Positions 54,555 to 64,000 of a DNA stretch of 64,000 bases are shown here, one piece after another. Within the stretch, counting starts at the first letter, position 1. Every line of letters begins with the position of its first letter. A program made the position numbers and the translations under genes. The DNA is from Gentiana macrophylla (taxonomy: Eukaryota; Streptophyta; Magnoliopsida; Gentianales; Gentianaceae): positions 1-64,000 of the forward strand of contig JAOBSW010000081.1 in the NCBI GenBank assembly GCA_026214975.1. The letters are read 5' to 3'. Under the pieces are notes generated by a model, which had not been told where the DNA came from, searched no databases, and worked only from the letters and a program-made list of their open reading frames with translations.

Positions 54555-54828
54555 CATATTATTAATTAGTATAAACGCCTTTTTATTATAATTGCATTTA
54601 GATTAGTATAAACGTCATTTTCTGTGTCAAATAGATGTCAGGTAGAGGTAGAGGTAGAGGTAGACGCGGTAGGGGTAGTTCCGGATGTTGGTTGAAAATG
54701 ATGATAAGTATGTGGTTGAATTGGTTTGTTGAAAAGGGTGCTGTTCCTACCCGTTTGGAAAATGGTACTGGGGGGTACTTTGTTATCCGGCAAAGCCTCC
54801 GAATTATTTTGACGTCGAACCTTTGACC
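54555..54828 (+). pseudogene. CACTA Gly-Arg-rich N-terminal exon, first copy
   Basis: After a leader with AATTAGTATAAACGCCTTTT, ATG at 54632 opens MSGRGRGRGRRGRGSSG and then an open frame to about 54826. The leader and Gly-Arg start (54555-54685) are repeated at 58445-58590. It likely starts the TNP2-type transposase gene; the link to the next exon is not shown. Confidence 0.55.
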
Positions 54829-54961
54829 ATGAATCGAAAATTTAGGTTATAGTGTTGTTAGTTTCATAGTAAGTTGAGTAAAACCTGAGTTTGCAAAAGT
54901 GTTGAGACAACCTTCAAAGACTATTGTTAGTCTCATATTTTGTATGATATGATGTGTAGGA

Positions 54962-56760
54962 TTGAAAATGAAGAGAATAGAACGGAGTTGGATGTACGAG
55001 AGGTTGGATGCTAACAAGAAATTTAACCCGGTATTTGTGAATGGTGTGGAGGAATTCATAAAACATGCAAAGCAGTTAGATTCGTTTCGGGCAAATAATG
55101 GAATGATGAAGTGTCCATGTAGTAAGTGTAAGAACACTAAATTTTCAATCGAACATGACGTGAGATTACATTTAACTAAATATGGGTTTTGCGCAAACTA
55201 CTATGATTGGGTGTGTCATGGTGAAGAGTTTCCCATTCCGATCAACGTTCGGCAAGAAGCGGAATGTGAACCCTTATCGAGGACATGGTTAATGGCGCAT
55301 TACGTGATAGGATTGATCACGTAAGAGAAGAATTTCTTAACCAAGAGGAGAACAATGAGACACCAAACCCTGAAGTTGCATCATTTTTTGAAATCTTTGA
55401 AAACGCGAGAGGAACTGTATGTGATGGAAGTAGTGTCTCCCGATTGCAAGCGGCTTCAGGTTGCTCACTTTGAAATGTGATCACAACCTCTCTCACAAAT
55501 GCGTTGACGGGGTTACGGTTTGATAGGAGATATTCTTCCGAAGAATAACTTAATGACCTCGAACTTCTATCAAACCAAAAAGTTGTTAAAGGCATTAGAG
55601 CTACCCCATGAGAAAATACACGTGTGTCCCGCGGGGTGTATGTTATTTTGGGAGGAGGACGCGAACGGACAAGTGTCGGAAGTGTGACCTTGATCGATAT
55701 AAACCGAAAGCGAACGCAAGAGGTCAACGTGTGCCTAACAAAGTGATGACTTATTTCCCGATTGGACCTAGACTCCAAAGGTTGTACGCCATACGAAACA
55801 TATAGGCAAGGAAATGAGGTGGCACGCGGAAAACCCCAGGACAAGCGGTATAATGGCCCACCCAAGTGATTTGAAGCTTGGAAGCATTTTGACCAAATGC
55901 ACCACGAGTTTGCTAAGGAGCCTAGAAATGTGCGGTTAGGACTTTGCACTGAGACGTTTTGCACCTTTTGGTAATTTTGGGAAGAACTACTCTTCTTTGG
56001 CGATCCATGGTTACACCATACAATCTTCCATACTGATTTGTGCATGAAAAGGCAGTTTATATTCTTATCGATTGCTTGTGCGGGGCGAAAAATCCGAAAG
56101 GAAACCTCGATGTTTATTTGCAACCATTGATTAAGGAGTTGAAGCAATTGTGGGAAGCGGGGGTTGTTTACTTACGATGTATCCACAAAGCAGAATTTTC
56201 ATATGAAAGGTGCACTAATGTGGACTATCAATGATTTTCTGCGTATGGCATGTTATCCGGGTGGACTACGGTGGTGTGAAAGCTTGTCCCTATTGTGGTG
56301 ATGGAAACAAGTCGTTCGGCTCAAACATAGTGGTAAATGCACTTGGTTTGATTGTCATCGGCGATTTCTCCACGAAGACCATATTTTTCACACCGATAAA
56401 GGTTTTTGAAGTCCAAGCAGTATGAACACGCGACTCCACCCCGTAGATTGAGTGGTGAGGAGGTATGGGAATTTGTACAACACCTACCAAGCATCATTGA
56501 TGGCTCAGATTGAGACTTGAAGCGGCTTAAAAACTCCAAGAATGGTTGGTGGAAAAAAGCATTTTTGGGATCTTCCGTATTGGAAAACATTCTTTGCTTC
56601 GACATTGCCTGGATGTGATGCATATTGAGAAAAACTTCTTTGAAAAAGCGATTGACACGGTTATGGGCGTTAAAGGCAAGGCGCTTGTGGTCCAAAATCG
56701 CTAAAGATTTGAAAGAGCTTTTGCGTAGAAAAGCGCCCGATTGTACACTTGTTCTTGACA
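54962..56760 (+). pseudogene. CACTA TNP2-type transposase, N-terminal and core region
   Basis: 54962-55324 matches the transposase-associated domain: WMYERLDANKKFNPVFVNGV, FIKHAKQLDSF and MMKCPCSKCKN with its Cys motif, then LTKYGFCANYYDWVCHGEEF. The TNP2 core follows in many frames: a CPAGCMLFW-like piece near 55625, RYKPK near 55700, FGDPWLHH near 55995, DVYLQPLIKELKQLWEAGV at 56110-56165, and ALMWTINDFLRM near 56215. These are standard TNP2 landmarks. Dense frameshifts mean no active transposase. Confidence 0.82.
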
Positions 56761-57484
56761 AGCGAGAAAAGAAAAGTGTTGTGTGAATGGGTCACCAAGT
56801 TGAAATTCCACAGCGGTTATGCTTGGACTGAGTAGGTGCGTAGATCATGATGAATACATTCTACGTGGTTTGAAAAGCCATGATTGTCACGCGTTTTTAT
56901 GGAGCGTTTGTTGCCGGTTGCCCGCCGAGAATTGATTCGAAAAATGAATGGAATGCATTGACCGAGATAAGTCAATTCTTCCGAGACTTGTGTGCTACTA
57001 CCCTAAAAATAGAAGGCGTGATTCGTTTAGAGAATAACATTCTTTGAGATTATTTGCAAGTTAGAGAAGATTTTGCCTCGGCGTTTTTAACTCGATGGAG
57101 CATTTACGATACACTTGCCGTATGAGGTCGAGTTGGTGGTCCGTGCAATATCGATGGATGTATCCATTCGAAAGGTTTTGAATCACTTAAAACAAAAGAT
57201 TGGTAACAAAGCTTTAGTAGAGGGATCAATATGCAATGCGTATTTGTTGGAAGAGATTTCAAACTTACATTCTATGTATTACGATGATCATATTGAAACA
57301 AAAGCAAAGAATCTTCTTTGTTGGTGAGACTTCGGCATCGACAATCGTTCAGATTTACGAGTTATTCCGTGATCATAATGGTACAACAACCGGGAAGTGC
57401 AAGGCGAGGTTCTTGGATAATAAAGAATATGACTTTGTGCACAAATGCGTATTGGCTAAGCTGCGAAATCATGAAACCGTATGA
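56761..57484 (+). pseudogene. CACTA DUF4218-type region
   Basis: HLPYEVELVVRAI-like sequence at about 57105-57150 and LKQKIGNKALVEGSICNAYL at 57190-57245 match the conserved part of plant CACTA transposases called DUF4218 (HLPYEV..GGPV..RWMYPFER; the W and P are in shifted frames here). Upstream RIDSKMNGMH-like pieces link to TNP2. Confidence 0.7.
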
Positions 57485-57573
57485 GCTGTAAGTACCTCAT
57501 TACTACATACATACAATGCTTATGATTTTTACGAACAAATATACATTAAGCGACAAAATGATTCATTCTTAGA

Positions 57574-58390
57574 TTGTTCGAGCAATTTATTCGTGTTCAA
57601 CGACCTCAATTGACCTCGACGGATATTTGGAATAAACATGAACATGAATTTACCAAATGGTTTGGACAACAAGCATCATTGTTGAATGATGATTTGCTAA
57701 AAGCTTTGGCAAGTGGTCCTTCTCGTCAAGTCAAAACTTGGAAACGTTATTCGATTAATGGCTACAACTTTCGGACATTCAACCGGGCAAGCGATATTGG
57801 TAAATCTTGATCAACAACGGAGTTTGTGTCGATTCCACGGAAGGTGCCGACTATTATGGCACTTTAAATGAAATCATTGAGTTGGTGTATTATGGACATT
57901 ATTTATCTACAAAGCCGTATTGTTCAAATGTGATTGGTTTGATAATTACGAGCGGGGCATGAATGTGCATAAAGATTATAAGATAGTTGAAGTTCATCGT
58001 GGTAGGAAATATGGCGCTTATGATCCATTTGTTACGGCTTATCAAGTCGAGCAAGTCTACTATGCTCCATATCCAAGTTTGAAAAAGACAAAGATCAATG
58101 GTCGGTTGTTTTCAAAACAAAGGCAAGATCGACTATCGATGCTCCCGTCGAGGAAACCGTTTTCCAAGAACAAGTGATCAATGATGTTTCCGATTATCGA
58201 TCCTCTTAACATTGTCCACCAAGATCTTGATGTCGATGTTGACTCCGATGTTGGGGATAATGACTTGGATGATGATGAGATGGAGGATTTCATTCAACAA
58301 GAAGATGGAGAGGAAGAAGAATCGGTTGATGATCTAGAATCTTGATGAAGAGGAGGAAGAACTCTTCCATTCTAGTAGTGATAGTGAATA
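57574..58390 (+). pseudogene. CACTA C-terminal region with DUF4216
   Basis: 57574-57810: WNKHEHEFTKWFGQQASLLN and WKRYSINGYNFRT, the usual segment before DUF4216. 57920-58177: FKCDWFDNYERGMNVHKDYK and DPFVTAYQVEQVYYAPY, the DUF4216 core. A run of Asp/Glu (58215-58390) ends the protein region, as in related transposases. Confidence 0.8.
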
Positions 58391-58444
58391 ATAATGTATT
58401 AAATATTTTATTTTGTCATGATAGTGAATAATAATGTATTAAAC

Positions 58445-58620
58445 ATTGTAATTTATTATTAATTAGTATAAACGCCTTTTTATTATAATTGCATTTATAT
58501 TAGTATAAACGTCATTTTTCTGTGTCAAATAGATGTCGAGGTAGAGGTAGAGGTAGAGGTAGAGGTAGGCGCGGTAGGGGTAGTTCCCCCTCCCCGGAGC
58601 GTCTTCCTCTCACTGAACAA
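58445..58620 (+). repeat. duplicated leader and Gly-Arg exon in CACTA
   Basis: Repeats 54555-54685: AATTAGTATAAACGCC, then ATGTCG and Gly-Arg codons. One extra base after ATGTCG makes a stop in frame 1. Without it the exon would read into SSPSPERLPLTEQ, the start of the TNPA-like gene. Confidence 0.8.
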
Positions 58621-59930
58621 TGAGTTTGGATGATGAGATACACCGGATGAAGCGAGGAGGATTTTGGTGTCATTGTCAATGGTGACCTTGGATTGCCGAT
58701 TTTGGATCGAGGGGAAATGGTAAGTTAATACATATCTTGCTTTAATTTGTTTGTATTTTTATTTATATTTTGATTAACCAAATATATTAACAACTTATTG
58801 TTTTCAATATGACGAGTTTACCGACAACTATGTCAAGAAAATGGCCAAGAACGCCATAATCGGTAAGCTTCAACACTTTTGCCACCACGTGGCATAATGC
58901 CACCAGGAAGCAGGATAGGTGGTGGGCGCATTTAAGGTACGTCGTTCATATAAATATAACTATATATAAATATAACTATAATTATAACTATACATATAAC
59001 ATATATATATATAACTATGTTGCGAGGTCATTTCAAACTTCCGATTCGCCACAGCGCTGGTTGGGGAAGCTTTTGAGCGGTATGCTATCAATGAGGGTCC
59101 ACGATTATATGTATCGGGCTCAAACAAACCCCGTGCTCGGCTTTGGATGACCCGGATATTCTCCGTCGATTCGAGGAGTGGATTGGGAGTCCCGTAAGCA
59201 ATTATTCAATATTTAATTAACAATACTTGTTTTTATATATATATATGTATGTACTAACTTGTTTATCTTATGTCGGAATAGGCGTTCCAGAAACATCTGC
59301 GAAAAAGAAGCTAAACCGAGCTTACGGATCCGGTGAGGAAGGAAGATCCAGGACACATGCTATGGGGCGTGACGCACGCGGCGTTATCGATTTCGCTCGG
59401 GCCATGGAGGACAATAGAGGAGCGCCCTATCGACCGGTGATCGGTGAGTAGTTCGAAGAAGAAGAAGTCGGGCAACTTCGTCTCGAGGAAGTTTGAGAAA
59501 ATCATGGTACGTTATGTATTCTAAATATTATATATACATTATATATATATCATGTAATTATTGTTACTAACAAATTTATATCATACTTTGCGGGGCGTCT
59601 TCACTCTCGGCGAAAGCCAGGAGACTTGACTGACACCCCACTGTCGGCGAGTCGCGTCTTTATTCTGGCTGGTGGTTACGACAAGAAGGGAGAGTTTTGG
59701 CATGGGGTCATTTGCCTCCATGTACTACGACAGCCTCTTCTTTGCTCGACACTCATCCGCCGAGACATACTCTCCGGGCATAATCACCCGTCTCACCTGA
59801 GGAGATGGCGAGAGAGGCAGACAGACTCATGCAGAAACCCAGGCGAGGTTGGAGGAGCTAGAGAGAGGCAGAAAGCGTCGAGGATGACAGACTAGCGCGA
59901 GATGGAGGCTTGGATTACCCAGTGGTTAAG
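58621..59930 (+). pseudogene. CACTA TNPA-like (Transposase_24/Ptta) remnant
   Basis: Scattered frames encode VIVNGDLGLPILDRGEM near 58670 and ILRRFEEWIGSP before 59200. Then 59283-59450 reads SAKKKLNRAYGSGEEGRSRT and the 59380 region FARAMEDNRGAPY. This resembles the Ptta/En-Spm family protein, the DNA-binding partner of TNP2, which carries 'F..W..SP...K..KK.NR..G.GGRS..T'. A coiled-coil-like Glu/Arg-rich tail lies at 59800-59930. Heavily broken. Confidence 0.6.
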
Positions 59931-60259
59931 CAAACATCCTCCGAGGGATGCAACCCGGTACGAGGCAAAGACTGAGAGATGACCATTACGATCATGGACC
60001 TGGAGGAGGTGGCGTGGGTTTAGGTAGTACACCGGTCCGTTGGTGACATTGTTTTGATACATTTTTATTTATTTTGGCTTATCGTATCCCCTTTGGCGTA
60101 TTTTTGACATTTCCCTTTGGCGTATTTTTGACATATCCCTTTGATATCGTATTCCCGTTTATATTGTTGTTGTTGATAGCGTAGCAATTGTAATGCTACC
60201 GGGAAATTAAGGCTGTTTTGCGGTGGTTTGGCGGTCTTTGCAAAGCGACCATAATTTTC

Positions 60260-60730
60260 TGTTTAATTTATTTTTGCGACGGAATATATCCGTCGCAATA
60301 TGGTATTCTTGACGGAAAAGGCTCATTTTGCGACGGATATGAAAAGATCTAAAAATAAATAAATTATTTAATAAAAATAAGTTGCGACGGATTATACATT
60401 TTTTGCGACGGATTATACATTTTTGCGACGGATTATACATTTTTTGCGACGGAATATTTCCGTCGCTATTTGTTATTTGCGACGGACTATACATTTTTGC
60501 GGCGGAAATTATAATTTAAAAATAAAATAAAATACGGTAATTATTCGTCGCAAAATCCGTCGCAAATAATTTGCGACAGTTTATCCGTCGCAAAAGCGGG
60601 GTTTTGCGACTAAAAAATGCGACAAAGAAAAATCGTCGCCAAATCCGTCGCATAAACTATGGTTTGCGACGGAATAACCCTTGTTTGCGACGGTAATATT
60701 CCGTCGCCAAAGCCGCTGTTTTTTGTAGTG
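60260..60730 (+). repeat. CACTA right subterminal and terminal repeats
   Basis: A dense array of TTGCGACGGA and TCCGTCGCAA motifs, including three near-tandem ATTTTTTGCGACGGATTATAC-like units at 60380-60450, before the CTGTTTTTTGTAGTG end. Confidence 0.88.
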
Positions 60731-61159
60731 CCTTATCTATGTCGATGATATGATACTTGGGGAATGACTCACGGCTGCGGAGTTTTCAAGAATTATTTGG
60801 GCGGTTGCTTTAAAATGAAGGACTTGGGAAGATTGAAATACTTTCTTGGTTTGGAGGTGGCCCGGAATCCACAGGGAATTTTCTTATCCCAACGAAAGTA
60901 CGCGCTAGATATTATTGAGGAGACCGGGCTACTTGGTGCTCATCCTGCTGAGTTTCCCATGGAACAAAATCACCGCTTGGCTGTTGCTGAAGGTGCGTTG
61001 TTGGGTGATCCTGGAAAATATCGTAGATTGGTGGGACGGCTTATTTATCTTGGGGTTACACGTCCCGACTTGGCGTATTCGGTACATATTTTATCTCAAT
61101 TTATACAGAGCCGCGAGTTGAGCCTTTGGGAGGCGCGTTACGCGTGGTTCGTTACTTGA
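60731..61159 (+). pseudogene. copia reverse transcriptase, 3' part (young element)
   Basis: It begins LIYVDDMILG at 60731 (the catalytic YVDD), then after a frameshift FKMKDLGRLKYFLGLEVARN, GIFLSQRKYALDIIEETGLL and GRLIYLGVTRPDLAYSVHIL. It is the direct continuation of the RT cut at 52027. Confidence 0.92.
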
Positions 61160-61680
61160 AGAAAAACCGGGCAGGGTATTCTTTGCGGGCGAGATAGCCC
61201 TTTGTCCCTCGAGGGGTGGTGTGATTCTGATTGGGCGAGTTGCCCCGTCACCCGTCGATCTTTGAGTGGGTGGTTCGTGTTACTTGGGACTTCTCCGATT
61301 TCGTGGAAGACAAAAAGCGTGAGACGGTTTCCGGTCCTCTCGCCGAGGTGAATACCGTTCAATGGCGGCCGTAATCGTGGAGTGAAATGGGCCGGCAACT
61401 TAAGGATTTAGGGGTTCGGATCCCAATGGGTATCCCTCTTCATTGTGATAGTCAGGCCGCATTACATATTGCGCAGAATCCAGTTTTTCATGAGCGGACG
61501 AAACATATTGAAGCGGATTGCCACTTTGTTCGAGACGCGATCACGGATGGCCTTCTTGCTCCTGAATATGTGCCAACACGGGTCCAGCTGGCGGATATTT
61601 TTACGAAAGCATTGGGGAAACAACAATTTGATTTTTTGTTACGCAAGTTGGGCGTTCGTGATCTTCACGCTCCCACTTGA
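61160..61680 (+). pseudogene. copia RNase H (young element)
   Basis: [24 protein letters not shown] segment near 61212-61270 and ISWKTKK near 61300 are frame-broken. 61387-61680 is open: [40 protein letters not shown] and [20 protein letters not shown], ending TGA just before the polypurine tract. Confidence 0.92.
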
Positions 61681-61687
61681 GGGGGGG

Positions 61688-61868
61688 TATTACGGAATAT
61701 ATTATTATTATTATTATTATTATTATTGATGAATTATATTTGGTAAGTAGAGGACATAATTGTAATTTGAGGGGATGTAGGTTTCCTACCTATGATGTAT
61801 AAATAACACCTATGAAGATGAATGAAAGGGACGGAAGATTATTCTTTTCTTCTATTCATATTTTGTCA
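61688..61868 (+). repeat. 3' LTR of young copia
   Basis: 181 bp, same ends as the 5' LTR, longer TTA array, one substitution (GAGGACAT vs GAGGGCAT). Confidence 0.92.
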
Positions 61869-61873
61869 ACTAT

Positions 61874-63198
61874 ATTTTATTACTAGTAGTTTTATCATTT
61901 TTATCTTGGTAGGTACGTTGTTGGATCCAGAAAACACACAATATTTATTTCATAAAAAAACAATAAATAAAAGAGGGGATTATTCGCTTACTTTGAGCAC
62001 TTATCTTAATGATTTTAAGACATGTAAGTCTCGTGTTCTCGACAATGATTTTATGGTGGTCCAGGACCACCATGTTATCCAATTCTTCACCAATTACATA
62101 AATCATATTGAATGTTTTTTTTCAAATGTATGAGACCAACACAAAATCATTAAATCTAATTGGTTCCAGACCTACATAAATTTACCTGGTCTTGAAAATG
62201 CTTTTTTTAGGGGGTGAAAATGTTGAAAATAATGGAATAATTTTAAATTGATGGGTTGTTTGGGCACTACGAAATTTCTTTGAGAACCATGATTACTTAA
62301 AACTTAAAAGGCACAACGGCTACCCTGGAATATTACTTCGTATCCACGGCGGCTACCTATGGTGAGTAATATTTCTAAATTGCAAAACATAAACGTGCAT
62401 CATAAAAAATCACGGTGTTTTATTTTTTTTTGTTGAAGGGAGTGTTTTATGTCTTAGATTCAGCACATATGTAGTTGCGTAGTTAACTAATCCACCTATA
62501 TTTATTCACGTAAATGCTGCTTAAGGACCACTATAACCCTAGAACGTTCTACATTAAACAACTTGTTAGGAAAAACAAACTGAGCGATAGCCCTTAACAA
62601 CGGTAGCACAAAATAAAAAACGGAAGAAAAAAGACAAAACACAAAAAATTATGTGGTTTTCGGCAATGTGCCGACTAGTCCACGGGCGAAAGAGAAAATA
62701 TTACTATAGTGGAGAAATACAAAAGATACAACTCTCCTGAAGTCTTAAAATAATAGCCAAAACAGCTAAGGGACCGTTTGTTAAATTTGAAACTTGATAG
62801 CTGAAGACTGAAGTCTGAAATCTGTAGTCTTATTGTATTAAGTAACTGAAATAATTAAGTGTTGAAAATAATTAGATTGTTTGATAACCGTGTATATATG
62901 AAATATGAAAATGATTTATTTGACATGATAGTTTACAAAACATAGCATCTTCCATAATTGTACATGACTATGATGAATGAGCTGTTTTAACTATATTTAC
63001 ATGGGTGCTTGATACATAACCAAAAGTTCCATAAAAACCAGATGACTTTTAACATGTTATTATTAACCATTAGTGTTCACTTTTTGTGAAACACACTAAT
63101 GGCTTATAACACATCATGCAGTCATCACAAAAACCCAAATTTACACACAAAAGAGGCATTTCATGTTTAAAATGACCAGTGTGTCAATAAACAGTCCA
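61874..63198. other. AT-rich intergenic DNA
   Basis: No transposon or gene domain was recognised. Frames are short and low complexity. Around 62600-62700 a GC-richer patch (GGCAATGTGCCGACTAGTCC) has no match known to me. Confidence 0.45.
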
Positions 63199-63687
63199 CT
63201 AATTCTGCTTAAGTTTCCCTTTGCTCTTCTTAAGATGGCTTTGAAGAGATGCTGAAGGCACAACCATGGATGGGAGCGGATTGTCATCATCAACAGGCTC
63301 TAGCTTGACTGTAATGGTGGATTTTTCAGCGTCGTCGAAAGCGAGAACTCTTTTACAACCAGATGGAGCTGCATCATCAGCATTGATGTTTTGTGAAGAG
63401 ACTGAAATCTCTTCGATCAACACCTTAGTGGTTGGCGTGAAGAACTGAACATCATCCTCATCGTCCTAAGTCAAATCAACAGTTTCAGTGTTTTCCATGA
63501 CATTCATTGTTTCTACTTCGTTTGTAAGTGCTTCGTCGTTAGGGAACACTTCCTTGTAAAGATAAATCTTCACAAGTGGGTATTTCTTGTGACTGCACCT
63601 CGAACAAGCTTATCAAAATACTTTATGTAGCACACAATGTGTTTGTTCTCTATAGCCGCCTCCAAGTCTGCCATCAGTGTTCGTCCC
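63199..63687 (-). pseudogene. C-terminal exon of an unidentified acidic protein with SUMO-type motifs, minus strand
   Basis: The minus strand from a CAG acceptor at 63688 reads GRTLMADLEAAIENKHIVCY, IKYFDKLVRGAVTRN. After a frameshift it reads YPLVKIYLYKEVFPNDEALT, VDLT, stop, DDEDDVQFFTP, then 63423-63199 to a TAA. VDLT next to DDEDD looks like a SUMO-interacting motif. ITVKLEP is a classical SUMO attachment consensus (V-K-L-E). The tail is Lys-rich (HLKKSKGKLKQN). I do not recognise the family. One stop and one frameshift break it; both could be sequence errors. Confidence 0.45.
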
Positions 63688-64000
63688 TGCACACAATTTA
63701 AAATTTTATAATACTATGCCAAAAATTAAAAAATTATTGATAGTAAATCTAGCAACCACTTCAGCAATGTATTGGTTGGAAATCTAGTAATTAAAATTTG
63801 TGAGAACGTAAATGTGAAAACATTGGCTGTGAAATCAATGGTATGCTTAGAAATCCAGAATAGATGACTAAATAACCTGAAGGATATTGTAAATATATCT
63901 AACATATGATTTTACAATAACTTCTCTAACATCTCTACTACACAGCTAACATATGATTTCATATAAACACGCCTCCTATAAACAATTTTATACATAAACG
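63688..64000 (-). other. probable intron of the minus-strand gene
   Basis: AT-rich sequence upstream of the 63688 acceptor (minus strand), fitting an intron that continues beyond the window. No other exon is visible. Confidence 0.4.

Larger units (their letters stand above)
52028..60730 (+). mobile_element. 8.7 kb CACTA (En/Spm-type) transposon inside the copia
   Basis: It starts CACTACAAAAAAACAGCAG and ends CTGTTTTTTGTAGTG, inverted ends of CACTA type, with target duplication CCT (52025-52027 and 60731-60733). Both ends carry clustered TTGCGACGGA motifs. The interior has a TNP2-type transposase region, DUF4218 and DUF4216 segments and a second TNPA-like gene on the plus strand. Coding frames are heavily broken. 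It sits in the RT of the young copia, so it inserted after that copia. Confidence 0.93.
48681..61868 (+). mobile_element. young Ty1/copia element with TA...CA LTRs, split by a CACTA transposon
   Basis: LTRs 48681-48855 and 61688-61868 both begin TATTACGGAATATA and end TTTTGTCA. The target duplication is ACTAT (48676-48680 and 61869-61873). PBS TGGTATCGGAGCC follows the 5' LTR, and GAGGGGGGG (polypurine tract) precedes the 3' LTR. LTRs differ by one substitution plus TTA-repeat length, so the insertion is recent. The interior encodes an unknown ORF, protease, integrase, RT and RNase H. Without the 8.7 kb CACTA (52028-60730) it is about 4.5 kb. It has several frameshifts. Confidence 0.93.

Noticed and set aside
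55317..56147. 276-codon minus-strand frame in the CACTA
   Set aside because: It lies exactly opposite the TNP2 core and has no domain; the plus strand carries the transposase landmarks.

Overview
This window is nuclear DNA of a flowering plant, most likely a eudicot. It has AT-rich intergenic stretches, intron-containing plant gene pieces, an F-box/FBA gene and the usual plant transposon classes: Ty3/gypsy Tat lineage, Ty1/copia, L1-like LINE, Helitron and CACTA. No bacterial operons, rRNA genes, tRNA genes or CRISPR arrays are visible. Nearly all coding sequence is transposon-derived or a broken gene copy.

Layout. 1-2.3 kb: AT-rich flank. 2.3-13.65 kb: a METTL13-like methyltransferase pseudogene split by a full-length Tat-type gypsy element on the minus strand (2467-12353, target duplication AGAAG). 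The element carries an extra antisense ORF. 15.4-16.1 kb: exons of a CAAX prenyl protease (STE24) without its catalytic half. 18.1-21.8 kb: a rearranged copia relic with a fold-back and a small CACTA-type MITE. 22.08-28.09 kb: a full copia element (TSD AACAC) inserted in a probable LINE 3' end. 28.3-30.6 kb: AT-repeat duplication, TATA box and a frameshifted F-box gene. 30.67-41.1 kb: two inverted copies of a repeat with a tRNA-like A box flank a Helitron (31392-39515). The Helitron carries SR-protein-like exons and was itself hit by a 6.1 kb LINE (31405-37523, 16-bp TSD). 41.6-43.4 kb: tandem repeats, then NOC1/CEBPZ-like and PPR exon fragments on the minus strand. 43.7-47.0 kb: a truncated minus-strand copia. 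47.0-48.05 kb: a probable solo LTR with complex internal repeats. 48.68-61.87 kb: a young copia element with unusual TA...CA LTR ends (TSD ACTAT), interrupted in its reverse transcriptase by an 8.7 kb CACTA transposon (52028-60730, TSD CCT). 61.9-64 kb: AT-rich DNA and a small broken minus-strand gene with SUMO-type motifs.

How it fits together. Nested insertions dominate: gypsy in a gene, copia in a probable LINE, LINE in a Helitron, CACTA in a copia. Fragments of at least five host gene families (METTL13, STE24, SR splicing factor, NOC1/CEBPZ, PPR) are present as partial exon sets, a pattern typical of gene capture by Helitrons or related transposons. An unidentified ORF where the young copia should have gag may be another captured sequence. 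Single-base indels are common even in the element with nearly identical LTRs, so part of the apparent decay may be assembly error. Boundaries and TSDs were read by eye. Domain calls rest on motif recognition, without database searches.
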